Positions 21,331 through 33,560 of a DNA stretch of 64,000 bases are shown here, in pieces. Made by a program: the position numbers and the translations under genes. The notes under the pieces are model-generated. The model made no database searches. It was not told the DNA's origin and was given only the letters and a program-made list of their open reading frames with translations. The stretch's first letter is position 1; every line of letters starts with the position of its first letter. This stretch comes from Chelonoidis abingdonii (Eukaryota; Chordata; Testudines; Testudinidae), in assembly GCF_003597395.2 (NCBI RefSeq), contig NC_133771.1:137147823-137211822 (forward strand), given 5' to 3'.

Positions 21331-24300
21331 AAAACATAAGAAAATAAGAATGGCCCTACTGGGTCAGACCAAAGATCCATCTAGCTCAATATTCTGTCTT
21401 TCAACAGTGCCCAGTGCCCCAGAGGGAATGAACAGAACAGGTAAATCATCCCCTGTTGCTCATTCCAAGCTTCTGGCAAACAGAGGCTAGGGCTGCCATT
21501 CTTGCCCATCCTGGCTAATAGCCATTGATGGACCTATCCTCCATGAATTTATTTAGTTCTTTTTTGAATCCCGTTATGGTCTTGGCCTTCACAACATCCT
21601 CTGGCAAGGAGTTCCACAGGTTGACTGTGTATTGTGTGAAGAAATACTTCCTTTTATTTGTTTTAAATCTGCTGCCTATTAATTTCATTTGGTGACCCCT
21701 AGTTTTTGTGTTTATGAAAAGTAGTAAATAACACTTCCTTATCTACTTTCTCTATACCAGTCATGATTTTACAGTCCTCAATCATATCTCCCCTTAGCTG
21801 TCTCTTTTCCAAGCTGAAAAATCCTAGTCTTATTAATCTCTCCTCATATGGAAGCTGTTCCATACTCCTAATCATTTTTGTTGCCCTTTCTGAACCTTTT
21901 CCAATTCCAATATATCTTTTTGAGATGGGGTGACCACTTTTGCAGATAGTACTCAAGGATTTGTATGGAGGCAGCATGATATTTTCTGTCCTATTTTTTA
22001 TCCCCTTCTTAATTACTCCCAGCATTCTGTTCGCTTTTTTGACTGCCGCTGCACATTGAGTGGATAGTTTCAGAGAACTATCCACAATGACTCCAAGATC
22101 TTTCTTGTGTGGTAACAGCTAATTTAGACCCCATCATTTTATATGTATAGTTGCGATTATGCTTTCCACTGTGCATTACTTTGCATTAATCAACATTAAA
22201 TTTCATCTGCCATTTTGTTGCCCAGTCACCTAGTTTTGAGAGATCCTTTTGTAGCTCTTCACAGTCTGCCTGGGTCTTAACTATCTTTAATAATTTTGTA
22301 TCATCTGAAAATTTTGCCACCTCACTGTTTACCCCTTTTTCCAGATCATTTATGAATATGTTGAAGAGGACTGGTCCCAGAACAGACTCTTGGGGATCAC
22401 CACTATTTACTGCTTTCCATTCTGAAAACTGACCATTTATTCATACCCTTTGTTTCGTATCTTTTAACCAGTTACCAATCCATGAGAGCACCTTCCCTTT
22501 TATCCTGTGGCAGCTTACTTTGCGTAAGAGCCTTTGATGACGAACCTTGTCAAAGGCTTTCTGAAAATCTAAGTACGCTATATCCACTGGATCCCCTTGA
22601 TCCACATGCTTGTTGACCCTCTCAAAGAATTCTAATAGATTGGTGAGGCATGATTTTCCTTTACTAAAACCATATTGATTCTTCCTCAACAAATTATGTT
22701 CATCTATATGTCTAACTATATTGTTCTTTATTATAGTTTCAACCAGTTTGCCGGGTACTGAAGTGAGGCTTACAGACCTGTAATTGCCGGAATCACCTCT
22801 GGAGCCCTTTTTAAAAATTGGTGTCACATTAGCTATCCTCCAGTTGTCTGGTACAGAAGCTGATTTAAATGATAGGTTACAGACTATAGTTAGTAGTTCT
22901 GCAATTTCACTTTTGAGTTCCTTCAGAACTCTTGAGTGAATACCATCTGGTCCTGGTGACTTATTGCTGTTTAATTTATCAGTTTGTTCCAAAACCTCCT
23001 CTAATGACACCTCAATCTGGGACAGTTCCTCAGATCTGTCACCTAAGAAGAATGGCTCAGATTTGGGAATCTCCTTCACATCTTCAGCCATGAAGACTGA
23101 TGCAAAGAATTCATTTAGTTTCTCCACAATGGCCTTATCATCCTTGAGTGCTCCTTTAGCACCTCGATCGTCCAGTGGCCCCACTGGTTGTTTCGCAGGC
23201 TTCCTGCTTCTGATGTACTTTAAAAAAAAATTGCTATTACTTTTTGAGTCTTTGGCTAACTGCTCCTCAAATTCTTTTTTGGCCTTCCTAATTGTATTTT
23301 TACGTTTCATTTGCCAGTGTTTATGCTCCTTTCTATTTTCCTCACTAGGATTTAACTTCCACTTTTTAAAGGATGACTTTTTGCCACTCACTGCTTCTTG
23401 TACTTCGTTGTTTAGCCACGGTGGCTCTTTTTTGGTTCTTTTACTGTTTTTTTTAATTTGGGGTATACATTTAAGTTGAGCCTTTATTATGGTGTCTTTT
23501 AAAAGTTTCCATGCAGCTTGCAGAGATTTCACTTTTGGCACTGTACCCTTTAATTTCTGTTTAACTAACCAGCTCATTTTGTGTAGTTTCCCTTTTGAAA
23601 TTAAATGCTACAGTGTTGGGCTGTTGTGGTGTTTTTCGTGCCACAGGGATATTAAATTTAATTATATTATGGTCACTATTACCAAGCGGTTCAGCTGTAT
23701 TCACCTCTTGCACTAGATCCTGTGCTCCACTTAGGACTAAATGAAGAATTGCCTCTCCTCTGGTGGGTTCCAGGATCAACTGCTCCAAGAAGCAGTCATT
23801 TAAGGTGTCAAGAAACTTCATCTTTGCATCCTGTCCTGAGGTGACATGTACCCAGTCAATATGGGGATAACTGAAATCCCCCATTATTATTGAGTTTTTT
23901 TATTTCAATAGCCTTTCTAATCTCCCCGAGCATTTCACAGTCACCATCACCATCCTGGTCAGGTGGTCGGTAATACATCCCTATCACTATATTCTTTTTC
24001 TTAGAGCATGGAATTTCTATCCATAGAGATTCTATGGTACAGTTCGATTAGTTTACAATTTTTACTTCATTTGAGTCTATGCTTTCTTTCACATATAGTG
24101 CCACTCTCCCACCAGCACGACCTGTTCTGTCCTTCCGATATATTTTGTACCCTGGTATTACTGTATCCCATTGATTATCCTCATTCCACCAAGTTTCTGT
24201 GATGCCCATTATATCAATATCCTAATTTAATACAAGGCATTCTAGTTCACCCATTTTATTATTTAGACTTTTAGCATTGGTATATAAGCACTTTAAAACT

Positions 24301-24480
24301 TGTCTCCTTTTAGCTGTCTGACATTACATGATGTAATTGAATGGGACTCTTTTTTTATTTGATTGTTTCTGATCAGACCCTGCCTGTACTTTATCATTTT
24401 CCATCCTCTCGGCCTCACTAGGATACAGAGATTCTCTATTATTAGATCCTCCCATAAGGGATGTCTGAACCACGTGCTCC
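21331..24480 (-). mobile_element. Near-full-length CR1 LINE
   Basis: The longest CR1 in the window, about 3.1 kb on the - strand. The 5' side at 23561-23884 is the endonuclease: the usual GDFN is here GDFS, and GNSDHNIIKFNI matches the conserved SDH box. The RT follows in a 378-codon open frame (22441-23577). The 3' part (21331-22300) includes the 3' UTR typical of turtle CR1 (gaatggccctactgggtcagacc). The 5' end near 24480 lacks ORF1, so it is 5' truncated. It inserted into GC-rich element A. Confidence 0.92.
22290..23884 (-). pseudogene. CR1 ORF2 (endonuclease-reverse transcriptase), broken
   Basis: ORF2 nicks target DNA and copies the RNA in place. In order on the - strand: endonuclease C-terminal half (23884-23561); a linker with many Lys; an RT with NSNKSPGPDGIHSRVLKELK, NWRIANVTPIFKKG, NYRSVSLTS, and the first catalytic Asp in YLDFQKAFDKV. 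The open frame ends at 22441. Downstream, after a shift and stops, the second catalytic box reads KFSDDTK (22300-22311), where CR1 usually has FADD. Frames are thus broken at two or more points and no active enzyme is expected. Confidence 0.9.
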
Positions 24481-27400
24481 TCTGCATCCAAACACCTTGC
24501 TCTGCACCCTTACCCACTCTTTCCCCAAGGCCCCATCCACTCCATCCCCCTCCCTCCAACATTCGCTCTCCCCTACCCTCACTATTTGCATCAGGCTGAG
24601 GCAGGAGATTGGGGTGCAAGAGGAGTTGCGGGATGGGGCTGAGGGATTTGGAGCGTGAGAAAGGGATCTGAGCTGAGCCTGGGGTAGGGGGTTGGGGTGC
24701 AGAAGGGGTTGCAGGGCGCAGGCTCTGGCAGGGAGTTTGGGTGCAGAAAGTGGCTCAGGGCTGGGGCAGAGGGTTGGGGTGCAGGAAATGATTTGGGGTG
24801 CAGGCTCCGGCCCGGTGATTCTTACCTGTGGGGCTCCTGGAAGTGACCGGCAGGTCCGGCTCCTAGGCTCAGGGGTGGCCAGGCAGCTCTGTGTGTTGCC
24901 TATGCCTTCAGGCACCACCCCAGCTCCCGTTGACCATGGTTCCCAGCCAATGGAAGCTGTGGAGTTGACACTCGGGGAGGGGGCAGTGTGCAGAGCCGCC
25001 TGGCCACCCGTGCACCTAGGAGCCAGAGGGATGTGCCAATCACTTCTGGGAGCCATGCAGAGCCAGGGCAGCTAGGGGAGCCTGCCTTAGCCCAACTGCG
25101 CCACCGACCGGACTTTTAGCAACCTATTAAAATCAACTGGATTGGTTTCAATAGTTAGTACATCGATTTAGATTTGGGGAGAGTTGGCAACCCTAGGTGT
25201 GATCATCACAGAATTGAAGCAAAGGAGCTTCATAAACTGAAGAGAAGTGAAGGTGGGACAACTAGGGTGAAGCAGGACTTTGCAACCAGGGAGAGGAGGA
25301 GTTTATTACCTCTTGGGGTGACACAGCATGTTGTTGAAAAATATCTTTTATTGTAGTAACTTGGAGTTTATTATTTTCCTAAGTGAGTATTGGATGTTAA
25401 TATAATATAAATAATGTTTCTGACAAATTTCTGGTTTTTTCCTGAATACATTTTAAAATGTAAGGTTATCTCCATTGTGTTCGTTTACCTCTGCTGCTCC
25501 TCACAGTAGGTAAAGCCTAGCTGAGGCCTGAGTCACTGCACATGTTCCCACCTGTTATAGTTCTTCACTATTGCAAGAAAATTATTAGATAAATTAGATG
25601 GAATGCAGAGAATAAAATAAAGTGGACTATCTGGAGACTGGGAGAAATTAAATTATGTACAGCAGTGACTAGAAATATATGCATTTACAATTTCATGGGA
25701 AGATTTAGAAAGGGGTTCTATATTAAAAGGAACAGCTTGAAGGATAGTTTTATTGGCTAAAAGAGTAGCTGGCCCAATTATGATTAACAGATGCTTTTAG
25801 CTGAAATAAAGGGATATATGTAATAAATAAATGGAATGAGTTCTAAGCATTATAGTTAATTTTATATAGTTAAAAGAAGCTTCCTGGATGCATCTGGTGA
25901 TAGTCTTACAATAGCTGGGTGCAATGTATAATTAATTTCCCAAGAGATAATCCGTGTGTGTATGTAAAAGACAGCAGTGGTATTTTTGTCTGGTTATATG
26001 TACATTGTATTGCATCACTGAGGAAGGCAGTGAATCAAGGAGGCTGGGAAAGGCAAGCAAGCCTTCACCTGAAATTTCAGTTCAACTCCAGTTTCCTCAA
26101 AGATGGCCAGTGCCTATTTGCCTAATGTTGTACACTAGGTTCCATCCACTGCTATAGTTTCCCAAATGACAGTGTGAGTGGGGAGGCAGGCCCTTCCTAG
26201 TGGTTAGAGTCTATAAGGTTGGCCCCGCCTAGCGGTAAGAGTCTATGGTGGCAGCCCTGCCAAGCCATAGCAGGTAGGAGTAACCAGGCCCTCACTCCAC
26301 TGGCGTCCAACCTAGGTGCTGTCCTGGGCACTGTAAGGAAGTTGCCTGCTATCCGTGGCCCAACTAACACCTTCCCTTGGGTCTCTTCCTATCGCTTTTT
26401 CTCTCCTTGGGCACGTCATGGCTTGTGGTTGTCCCTTGCAATGCAGCCAAGGGCCTCTGAAAGCTGGAGAGTCCCAGCTTCATGCAGCAGTCCTCCTCCT
26501 ACAGATACTCTCCTGGCATAACCCCTCCATAACAGTGAGTGCAGGACTGTCTCTCTCCACCTGCCACTCTGCTGTGCTGAAGAGACTCCCTGAGTTGTTC
26601 TGCACCTCCCCCTCCAGTGTGGGATTTATTTACCCCATTATAGCCATGTTAGGCAACTGCTTGATGATTGTCTTTAAAGCCAAGGGTGTTGACTGCCACA
26701 CTGATATGAACCTTTACAAGAATATTTTGTTTTGTTTTTTTATTTTTTCCTTTGGAACTCTAAAATCTGATAAGTAGAGCTTGGAAAATGTGAGAGTGGT
26801 AAATTACTTATGATCTGCAAAATTTTTCAGAAGTGGTAATGTACATTAAATATAAAGTATTGTTTGTTTTCATATCAGTTTTCTCCTCCCTCCATCCCCC
26901 ATACTAGCTATCGTCCTGTGCTTTGGCTTTTCACAGTCCCTCTGGCAGATCTAGTTATATTTTTAAACCTGGAAGTTGTGACCCAGCGACTTGTTGCCAA
27001 ATGGCAAAAGGCACAGGAGGTGCATATGGTTTAACAGGAATACTGTGGGTTGGATATATGCATAATAGTTCACCAAAGGGTAACGTGAGGTCTCTGCTGA
27101 GAGCCGGTGGCTCACTGGTCGTCATAATCCTTGCAAAATGTACTTTTAATATGTAAGGAATTATGAATCTACACTAAAAATTATGATCTTAAGGTCTTGG
27201 AGTTTAGGCAGGTCACCAAGAGGTGACATACTTCAGAAATGTTCCTTTCAGGCAGGAGATAAGAGAGAGCTATTTTCCTGTTTGGTCGTTTGAGTATTAT
27301 TTATGGTATGTCTATGCATACTGAACCCTTCAGGCTAAATAAGAGATTGCAAAATCTACAAGGTGAAATGAACAGTAGGAGGTGTCCTTTTTATGAAAAA

Positions 27401-27519
27401 AGACAAAGGACTGTTCTGGTATATCTAGTGGGGACAAAGAAACACACTGAATCCTTCATGTAGAAGGCAAACTGACAGCATGTTAGCCTCATGAAAGGAG
27501 GGTCACAGCCTAGCCTGGG

Positions 27520-27526
27520 TATAAAA
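27520..27526 (+). promoter_or_regulatory. LTR TATA box
   Basis: TATAAAA in gcctgggtataaaacactg, the expected core promoter of the sense solo LTR. Activity is inferred, not shown. Confidence 0.55.
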
Positions 27527-27676
27527 CACTGAAAGGAGTTTGGGTGAACCAAACTCTACAAGACACAAGAGTGTTAATTAAATCTGGTATCTAGAAGGTG
27601 TGTTATGATTTTATTTTATATGTTGCCATTTATTTCAAATACTTCTTGCTATCATTTGAATCTCTGTGATTTGTTA

Positions 27677-27682
27677 AATAAA
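27677..27682 (+). promoter_or_regulatory. LTR polyadenylation signal
   Basis: AATAAA in ttgttaaataaacttatacttg, 157 bp after the TATA box of the solo LTR. If used, it could end host transcripts early. Confidence 0.5.
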
Positions 27683-28645
27683 CTTATACTTGATTTCACT
27701 GTAAACATATCTAAGTGCTACGTGTTAAGTGGAGAGGTGATTTGAGGTGAAACTGGGAAGCTGGAGGCCACTGTTTCTTTGGAAAAAGTGAATCTGTGAA
27801 TACTGCAAGTGCCTAATGTACCATTGGCTGGGCACTCCAGAGAGATGCTCAGAGAGCTCAAGAGTGGAACTGTGCCTATTGCTAACTTGTAGAGAGACAG
27901 TGGAGCCTGTGAGGCCTAGAGGGGAGTGCCTGTGTTGCCCGTGGCCAATGAAGTAGGGGAGCTGACTCCTGGCAGGCACAGACAAGGCTTCCTCAAGCTA
28001 AGGGCAGGTGGTAGCGTGGTGCCTCGCAACCTTGAGAGCTTCTGGGAGGTGTCACAGAAGTCTTTCAGCGCTACATACCGATGCAGTAGCAACTACTGAA
28101 TATGAAACTAACTACAATGTCTTGAACTACTGTAGGCTCTCTCCATTGCCCACGCATAGTAGTATAGCAGAATTTGATGTTTCAGTTAAGAAGGGGTATG
28201 GGAAGTTATTTTTGATAAACAAATTACCTGTACATTTTGTGTTACTGACTGTTAAATCCCAAACCTCTGTTTACCTGAAGTCCAGTGGTTACCAGACATT
28301 ATTATTGAAAATAGGCCATTGGTGCAAAGTTCATAATCTTGGCCTTCTGCTTAACCACTTATGATATCTACTACTGAAACATTCTCTTTGTTAATTCTCT
28401 CATGTGGATAGCTAATAATACAATACTGTTTTCTTGTTTTTATATTGGAATGTGTTGCAAAGCCAATGAATTCTGATACATGTCTTTATAAAAGTATCAC
28501 ACATCAGTTTTTATTAAGTTTTTTTTACCTTATGGTAGAATGTTATGTCATGTCTGGAAACCAAGAACATTTGAAGTCCTGTTTAAATTGCCTTTATATT
28601 TTTTTGTGAATGAATTATATATCATGGTTGTCTACCTTAATTTAG

Positions 28646-28748
28646 GTTTGTGCAAGTCAGAAACTATGCAGTACTTTGAGGAGAAAAGTGAGTGATATTG
28701 AGACCCAGCTACCAGCTTTACTTGAAGCCAAAATGCTTGCTGTATCAG
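28646..28748 (+). CDS. DISC1: DISC1 internal coding exon (103 bp)
   Basis: Second DISC1 exon of the window. The acceptor is ttaatttag|GTTTGT and the donor is TCAG|gtaagg. It encodes 34 full codons, beginning VCASQKLCSTLRRKVSDIE and continuing into the DISC1-typical stretch TQLPALLEAKMLAVSG, then leaves one base (phase 1). The helix matches the human protein closely at roughly residues 635-670 (position from memory). This is a coiled-coil segment with no enzyme motif. It is 20.3 kb from the previous exon and 27.0 kb from the next. A solo LTR in the same orientation ends 590 bp upstream. If the donor is not used, translation runs 17 codons into the intron before TAG; human DISC1 has a short isoform that, as I recall, diverges near this junction. 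Confidence 0.95.
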
Positions 28749-28772
28749 GTAAGGTTTATGTGATAAGAGATA

Positions 28773-28857
28773 TGATGGTAATGACTTTCAGTTCATACTA
28801 GCGTTGGACATATTCACACTGATTTCCTAGAAAGGAAAGATTCCTTGTGTAATTCCT
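28773..28857 (+). repeat. Interspersed repeat, copy B
   Basis: About 85 percent identical to 20702-20784. It begins 24 bp after the splice donor of the 103-bp DISC1 exon. Confidence 0.65.
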
Positions 28858-30769
28858 TAGAAAATGTTTAGTGAGGGGGATATGTAATAGTCATACTAAG
28901 AATGTGGTATCTTCACCATAGTCCAAATGTATAAATGTGATCAGTAGATTTCCTGACTTTTACATGTTAAAAGTACCTACCACTCTTCAGTATCAGAAGA
29001 GTCATAAAAATAACAAAACGTGTAATAATTACATCTATGGGTTTTAAATGACACTGTGAAATGGAATATAATAATTGGTAGCTTCTGCTATTTAGATCAT
29101 TTAACAACTAATGTTGGCAGCAAAAGAGCAATTTGATCCTTGGAAGCACTCGTGCGTATTATGTAAAACACTGAAATGTGACTACAGAGCCTGATTCATG
29201 ACAGGGTTACATGCCACTTATTTGGGATTACTGCACCATTTACTAAGGAAAAAAGACTAAGCATAATTTAGTTTCTAAGTTAAAGAGCTGGCTTTTGTAG
29301 TTCAGCAAGTCTTTCCCACACATGTAAGTAGATACCTCTCCATTAGGCACCTGCTACAGAGGATAAGCCAAAGTAGAGGAGGTGTGAATTCAGGCAAAAA
29401 ATGTATTCAGTCTTGCACTAAATTAAAGAAAGAGATCAGTTTGTATTTTATATGTGCCAAAAGGACACACGTGACCTGTGCTGTGGCTATTTGGTCTCTT
29501 AATTAGAAGCTATAGTAATATTTACAGAAGCATATATAATTTTAGAATAAAGTATCATGAGGCATCACATGTACTGTTTTCTATAGCTGCATAATGTAAA
29601 ACTTGAATGCAGACTTCATGATCAAACAAAATCCAAATGGAAATAATTAGGGCCCTGATCCCTGCAAGATGCCAATCATTCTCAATTTCCATAGTCTTCC
29701 CCTTATGTTTTGCTTGGGTAAGGATTGTAAGGTCAGACCTGTAATGGATTTTCTTGTGCATATATTAAACATGGATCTGTGTGTTTTTTTGGACCCACAC
29801 ACCAGATTCGCCAATATTCTCCAGCTGCTTTGTGCAAAGTAGCCAGAAACCAGATTTACAGTTCTTTGTGTTTAGAATGAAGAAACCATAAAGAACTGGT
29901 ACGTTAGATTTTGACAGTTTTAGAAAATAAAATGTGTTCATCAAGTGAAATCTTCCATAGCAAAGCATTTTGTACTAGTTTTTAAAAGAGGTTGCTTAGG
30001 GTTCAGCAAGGGATGCAAGAGACAATTTAATACCTCTGTAAACTGTCTTCTCAGTGCCATGAATATGTTGTTGCATGCCTTTTTAGGAGTGACAGCACTG
30101 TTTCTCAGCAAATTACCATTTTTTCACTCTGGCCCTCTGAAAAGCTCTTTTAGTTCAAGAGTATTTCAAGGATTTTATAAAGTGTTCCTTCATTTCCCCC
30201 TTCCCACATGTCTATATTTTGCTTTCTTATGCTGGCAGGAATGATAACTGTTAACTTCTGACAAAACAGGAGCAAATTATTCTGAAGTTTGATATTCGAC
30301 AGAATAATCTGTTTGGGTACAATCTTGCAATCTTTACTGAGACAAAACTCCCATTTACTTCAGTGAGTAAGTATTATGGGCTTCAGTTCTGTAAATTCGT
30401 GCTGTTCTCTTCCATGGGCTCTTTTGTGTTTCTGCACTGGCAGTGTTTGCTTGATATGTGTGATTCATGTGACTTGACTTCTTTGTTTCTGGTGGAGTTT
30501 TGAAGATTTAATAATTTTTTTTCAAAGGTGTAATAAAACTTCGTAAAAGAGGAGAAACCTGACTGCTGTTGTAAATGTCCAGTCATGAGGCATCTGACTA
30601 GAGATTTTTCTTGACGCAGTTGTGCTCTAGGGAAAAGAATGAAGAACAGAGGTAGAAAGTGAAAGGCCTTTGATACTGTCAGTCTGAGGAGTATCTTTAT
30701 ATTGCAGTTTAGGAGGAGTTTTATTTTCTGAATACGAGCCAGTTCGTGCAAAGTGCTGAGCTTAGTGTA

Positions 30770-30885
30770 AACCACAAATTCCACTGAATTCAGTGGGAGA
30801 TGCTATGTACCCTCAGCCTCTGCTGAAGTCAGTAGAAGAAGTTGAGGGCACTCAGCACAGCATCTTTGCAAGATTATGCCCTATG
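30770..30885. repeat. Ancient interspersed repeat fragment
   Basis: Phrases gaattcagtgggagatgct, gtaccctcagcctctgctgaagtcagtag and gttgagggcactcagcac follow a familiar old amniote repeat. Short and non-coding. Confidence 0.5.
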
Positions 30886-32044
30886 TGATGTGTTGCTACA
30901 GTTTGCTTTCGTTTTTACCAGGGAGTAACAGGGATCTGTGAGCAACAGAGTGAGACAATTTAAAGTAGAGAGGAAACAACATTATTTTAATTTTTGAATT
31001 AAGTGTGGATGTGATTTGATGACTTGGATGCTGTGGTTCTTCTGCTGATTTATAGCTAAAGTTTGATATGGCTGTTGATAAAACCTGCATACTAGTTGAA
31101 GAGAAGAAAACTAAGTATCCTTCTTACTGTACACTCTTTAAGATATGACAGGAAAGAGGTGGACACATCTGTAATGGTGGATATTGACCTGGATAGTTTA
31201 TTTACCACTCTTCTTTTCTCTTCTTTCAGATTTGTTAGCTTTGCTCTTTCATGTGTGTGTGCTTGTAACCTGTAGCCATGCAGCCAATGGGATTCCCAGT
31301 GGAGTCAGCTGGACTCCATGGTTCCCATTTATTCTCTGTTTACTTTCCCATACTCCACACACACACCGTTTGGTGCTGAATCACAACAATGTCCCACTAG
31401 CTAAAGATGGGTGGTTTTGCTCTTTATGGAATCCATAAATACCACTCTGAGTGTGAGGCAATGTGATTATTTGGAAGTACTGCAGTGTGTTCTTTTCCTT
31501 AGAAAATGAACACCATGCCTCTTTAGAGTACTCTCAGCCTTTGCTGGCCTGCGCAATGAGAGACCAGACTCCTTACAGGGCAACATAATAACCTGCTATT
31601 AAGTTGTCTAGAAAGTTTGTATGTATTGAACTTTTTTCTCATCTGTAAATAAACTTCGCTTTTATTTCCCTTTAAGTTTTTAGTTTCTTCGTTGATGCAT
31701 GCACTTGGTGGAATCGTAAATAAAAGTTACTAGAAATAAATAATTAAGGATTTCATATAGGATGATGCCACGCTATTTGAAACATGTATGGCTGTAAAAT
31801 ATTCCTTGTGGGTCTTTTACGTGTAACTCCAAAAAGCATTCAGTTTTTGTTACATTGCAAGGAGAAATATTTTGCTTCCAGCAATAGGTACACTATGGTA
31901 AAGTGCAGCAGTACTAGTTTAGTATTGCAGGATATGCATCATTACAGTCCTTCAAGAATGTAGCGTTACCAGAAAAAATTGAGAGACTAGGCTATGTGCA
32001 AATATTCCCAAATGAAATAATGCAGGAGAATGGTCGGTAGTAGT

Positions 32045-32440
32045 TGTCGCTGTCCCAGCTGGGCGTTGCCATCTGAGTCACGGCACCAAAACTGTGTAAG
32101 AAAACACAATCCTCACTCTGAGTTTAAAGCAACAAGCCAGAGGCAGCTTTATTATGAGTAATTGCAATTGATCTGGAGAGTACACATGGGCAGGGATTTC
32201 CCTACCTAGGCAGGTCTCCTCCAGATAAACAATTAGGGCAAGCATTTATACCTTTTGTTACATACAATAATCAACAGCTGCATTTTGTTTATACATATTC
32301 CTTCCTGATATCTTTCTTTTCTTAGCAATTTTCTGTTACAGTCTGCGTTTCATTCTTATTTAACATAAGGTCAAAACAACCTCTCTGTTTTTTTCCCACT
32401 CGCCCAGGCCCTGCATTAAAGTCTCGCATTATTAAATAGA
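32045..32440 (-). mobile_element. LTR-like fragment
   Basis: On the - strand a TATAAA (about 32248-32254, seen as tttata on +) lies about 100 bp upstream of AATAAA (seen as tttatt near 32149). The left edge tgtcgctgtcccagct would be a TG...CA terminus. I could not find a matching target duplication on the right, so it may be truncated by the neighbouring DIRS. Confidence 0.45.
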
Positions 32441-33219
32441 AGAGTTAACCTGACTCTTACTTTTCCTGAAACACTAAGATGTCTGCACTTTTCCCAGTTT
32501 CCATAGAGCCTTGGCATCATTCATCATCTTCAGTGCCAAGGAAGGAGCAGAAGTCTGAGAGAGGACATTCCCTGACCCTGAGGTTGACGGGGGATGGAGA
32601 CATTTGCAGAGTACTCTGTGACTCCAGCAACCCATGCGGTGTCATTGACTCCAGCCCTAGTGTGGGTGCTGTTGAGCCTGGCACCAGAGGGTCACCGTGG
32701 TACCAGCACTTTGGTGGTACCCTCAATGCTGGAGGCATTTGTCACAGTGAGAAACCTATTCTCAATGTTGATACTCATATATCTGGCTAAAAGCCAATGA
32801 TGTTGGTGGTACTGAGGTCCTTGTTACCATCTAAAGGGAAATGGGCAGTGATGACCCAGCCCTGATTTCCTCATCCTCTGCATCAATCTTTAACACTAGT
32901 GGGCACTACTCCTTCCTGGTTTCCAAACAGAGACTCACTGGAGTCAGTCATATGCCTTGAGCAGGAGCCGGCACCGGCATTCGAGTTGGCACTACCCTGC
33001 AATGGACCCGTGTCAAAGTATCTCATCAACTGCGTGGCCCCTGGACAGTGGCAGATACCGGTACAGTGACCCTTCTGGAGCCCCTGGCTTTTCCCTGGAT
33101 GCAAGGCCTCCAGTCCAGACATTCCTACTTGGTGGTCTCCAAGGCAAGAGCACTACCACCACTCTGATCAGAGCCTGATCAAGGCTTTGGTACTGAGGCT
33201 GGCACTGCTTACCAGGAGC

Positions 33220-33560
33220 CAGCACCGTGAGACTCAATGGATATCCTTTGTTACAGACGCATCAGCAATGGGCTGGGGTGCTCACTTGGGCTCCCTTAGA
33301 AGTCAGGGTCTTTGCTGTCCAGAAGAATTTTCTCTACACATCAATGCCAAGGAGCTCAGAACAGTCCACTAGGCTTCCCAGGCATTCCAACTCCATGTGG
33401 CAGGCAAAAATGTGTCAGTTCTCACAGACAACACAATGGCAATGTTTTATATCTCAGTTCACCTCAAGGCTTCCTAACTACCAGGAACATAGAACGAACT
33501 AGTGGATCACCTCAGCAGATCCTTCTCCGACCACCCTGAGTGGTCCCTTTGCCTAGATGT
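33220..33560 (+). pseudogene. DIRS RNase H-like domain remnant
   Basis: The RNase H of a DIRS pol protein would remove RNA from the RNA-DNA hybrid. Visible: TQWISFVTDASAMGWGAHLG with the first catalytic Asp (TDAS), then LHINAKELRTVH with the Glu. After a shift, the LTDNTTAM-like part around 33415-33450 and a HLSRSFSDH-like part around 33500-33535 continue in other frames. The domain order matches DIRS, where RNase H precedes the recombinase. It is broken by at least two shifts. Confidence 0.75.

Larger units (their letters stand above)
21305..25195. mobile_element. GC-rich element A, split by a long CR1
   Basis: The left end ggttgccaactgtc and the right end gagttggcaacc (25178-25193) are inverted copies. 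The left piece is only about 26 bp (21305-21330) and the rest is 24480-25195; a CR1 lies between. The right piece is GC-rich with tandem phrases like ggggttggggtgcag, a CCAAT-bearing palindrome at 24921-24960, and caccgaccggacttttagcaacctatt near the end. Relatives lie at 50.2-51.2 kb and 60.07-60.38 kb. It codes for nothing recognisable; the class is unknown. Confidence 0.65.
26977..28056 (+). mobile_element. Solo LTR (1,080 bp), sense to DISC1, GAAGT target duplication
   Basis: Starts TG (26977), ends CA (28056), and is flanked by gaagt on both sides (26972-26976 and 28057-28061). On the + strand it has a TATAAAA box (27520-27526) about 157 bp before an AATAAA signal (27677-27682), in LTR order. 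The 3' part with ctccagagagatgctcagagagctc and ggcaggcacagacaaggcttcctc recurs in turtle LTRs. It ends 590 bp before the 103-bp DISC1 exon in the same orientation. No viral genes remain. Confidence 0.82.
8364..28645 (+). other. DISC1: DISC1 intron between the 55-bp and 103-bp exons
   Basis: A 20,282-bp gt...ag intron. Beyond the repeats listed, these stretches look like plain intron: 8364-8740, 12361-12870, 18688-19390, 20001-20690, 20785-21300, 25200-26160 and 28062-28640. 20925-21300 is purine-rich and may be an unlisted repeat. 26165-26650 is GC-richer with phrases such as tagtggttagagtctat, also likely an old repeat, but I cannot name it. Confidence 0.85.

Noticed and set aside
22964..23479. 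Open frame of 171 codons on +
   Set aside because: Antisense shadow of the CR1 reverse transcriptase frame.
24442..25075. Open frame of 204 codons (-) and 127 codons (+)
   Set aside because: Lies within GC-rich element A; Pro-rich, no domain, and not kept in elements B or C.
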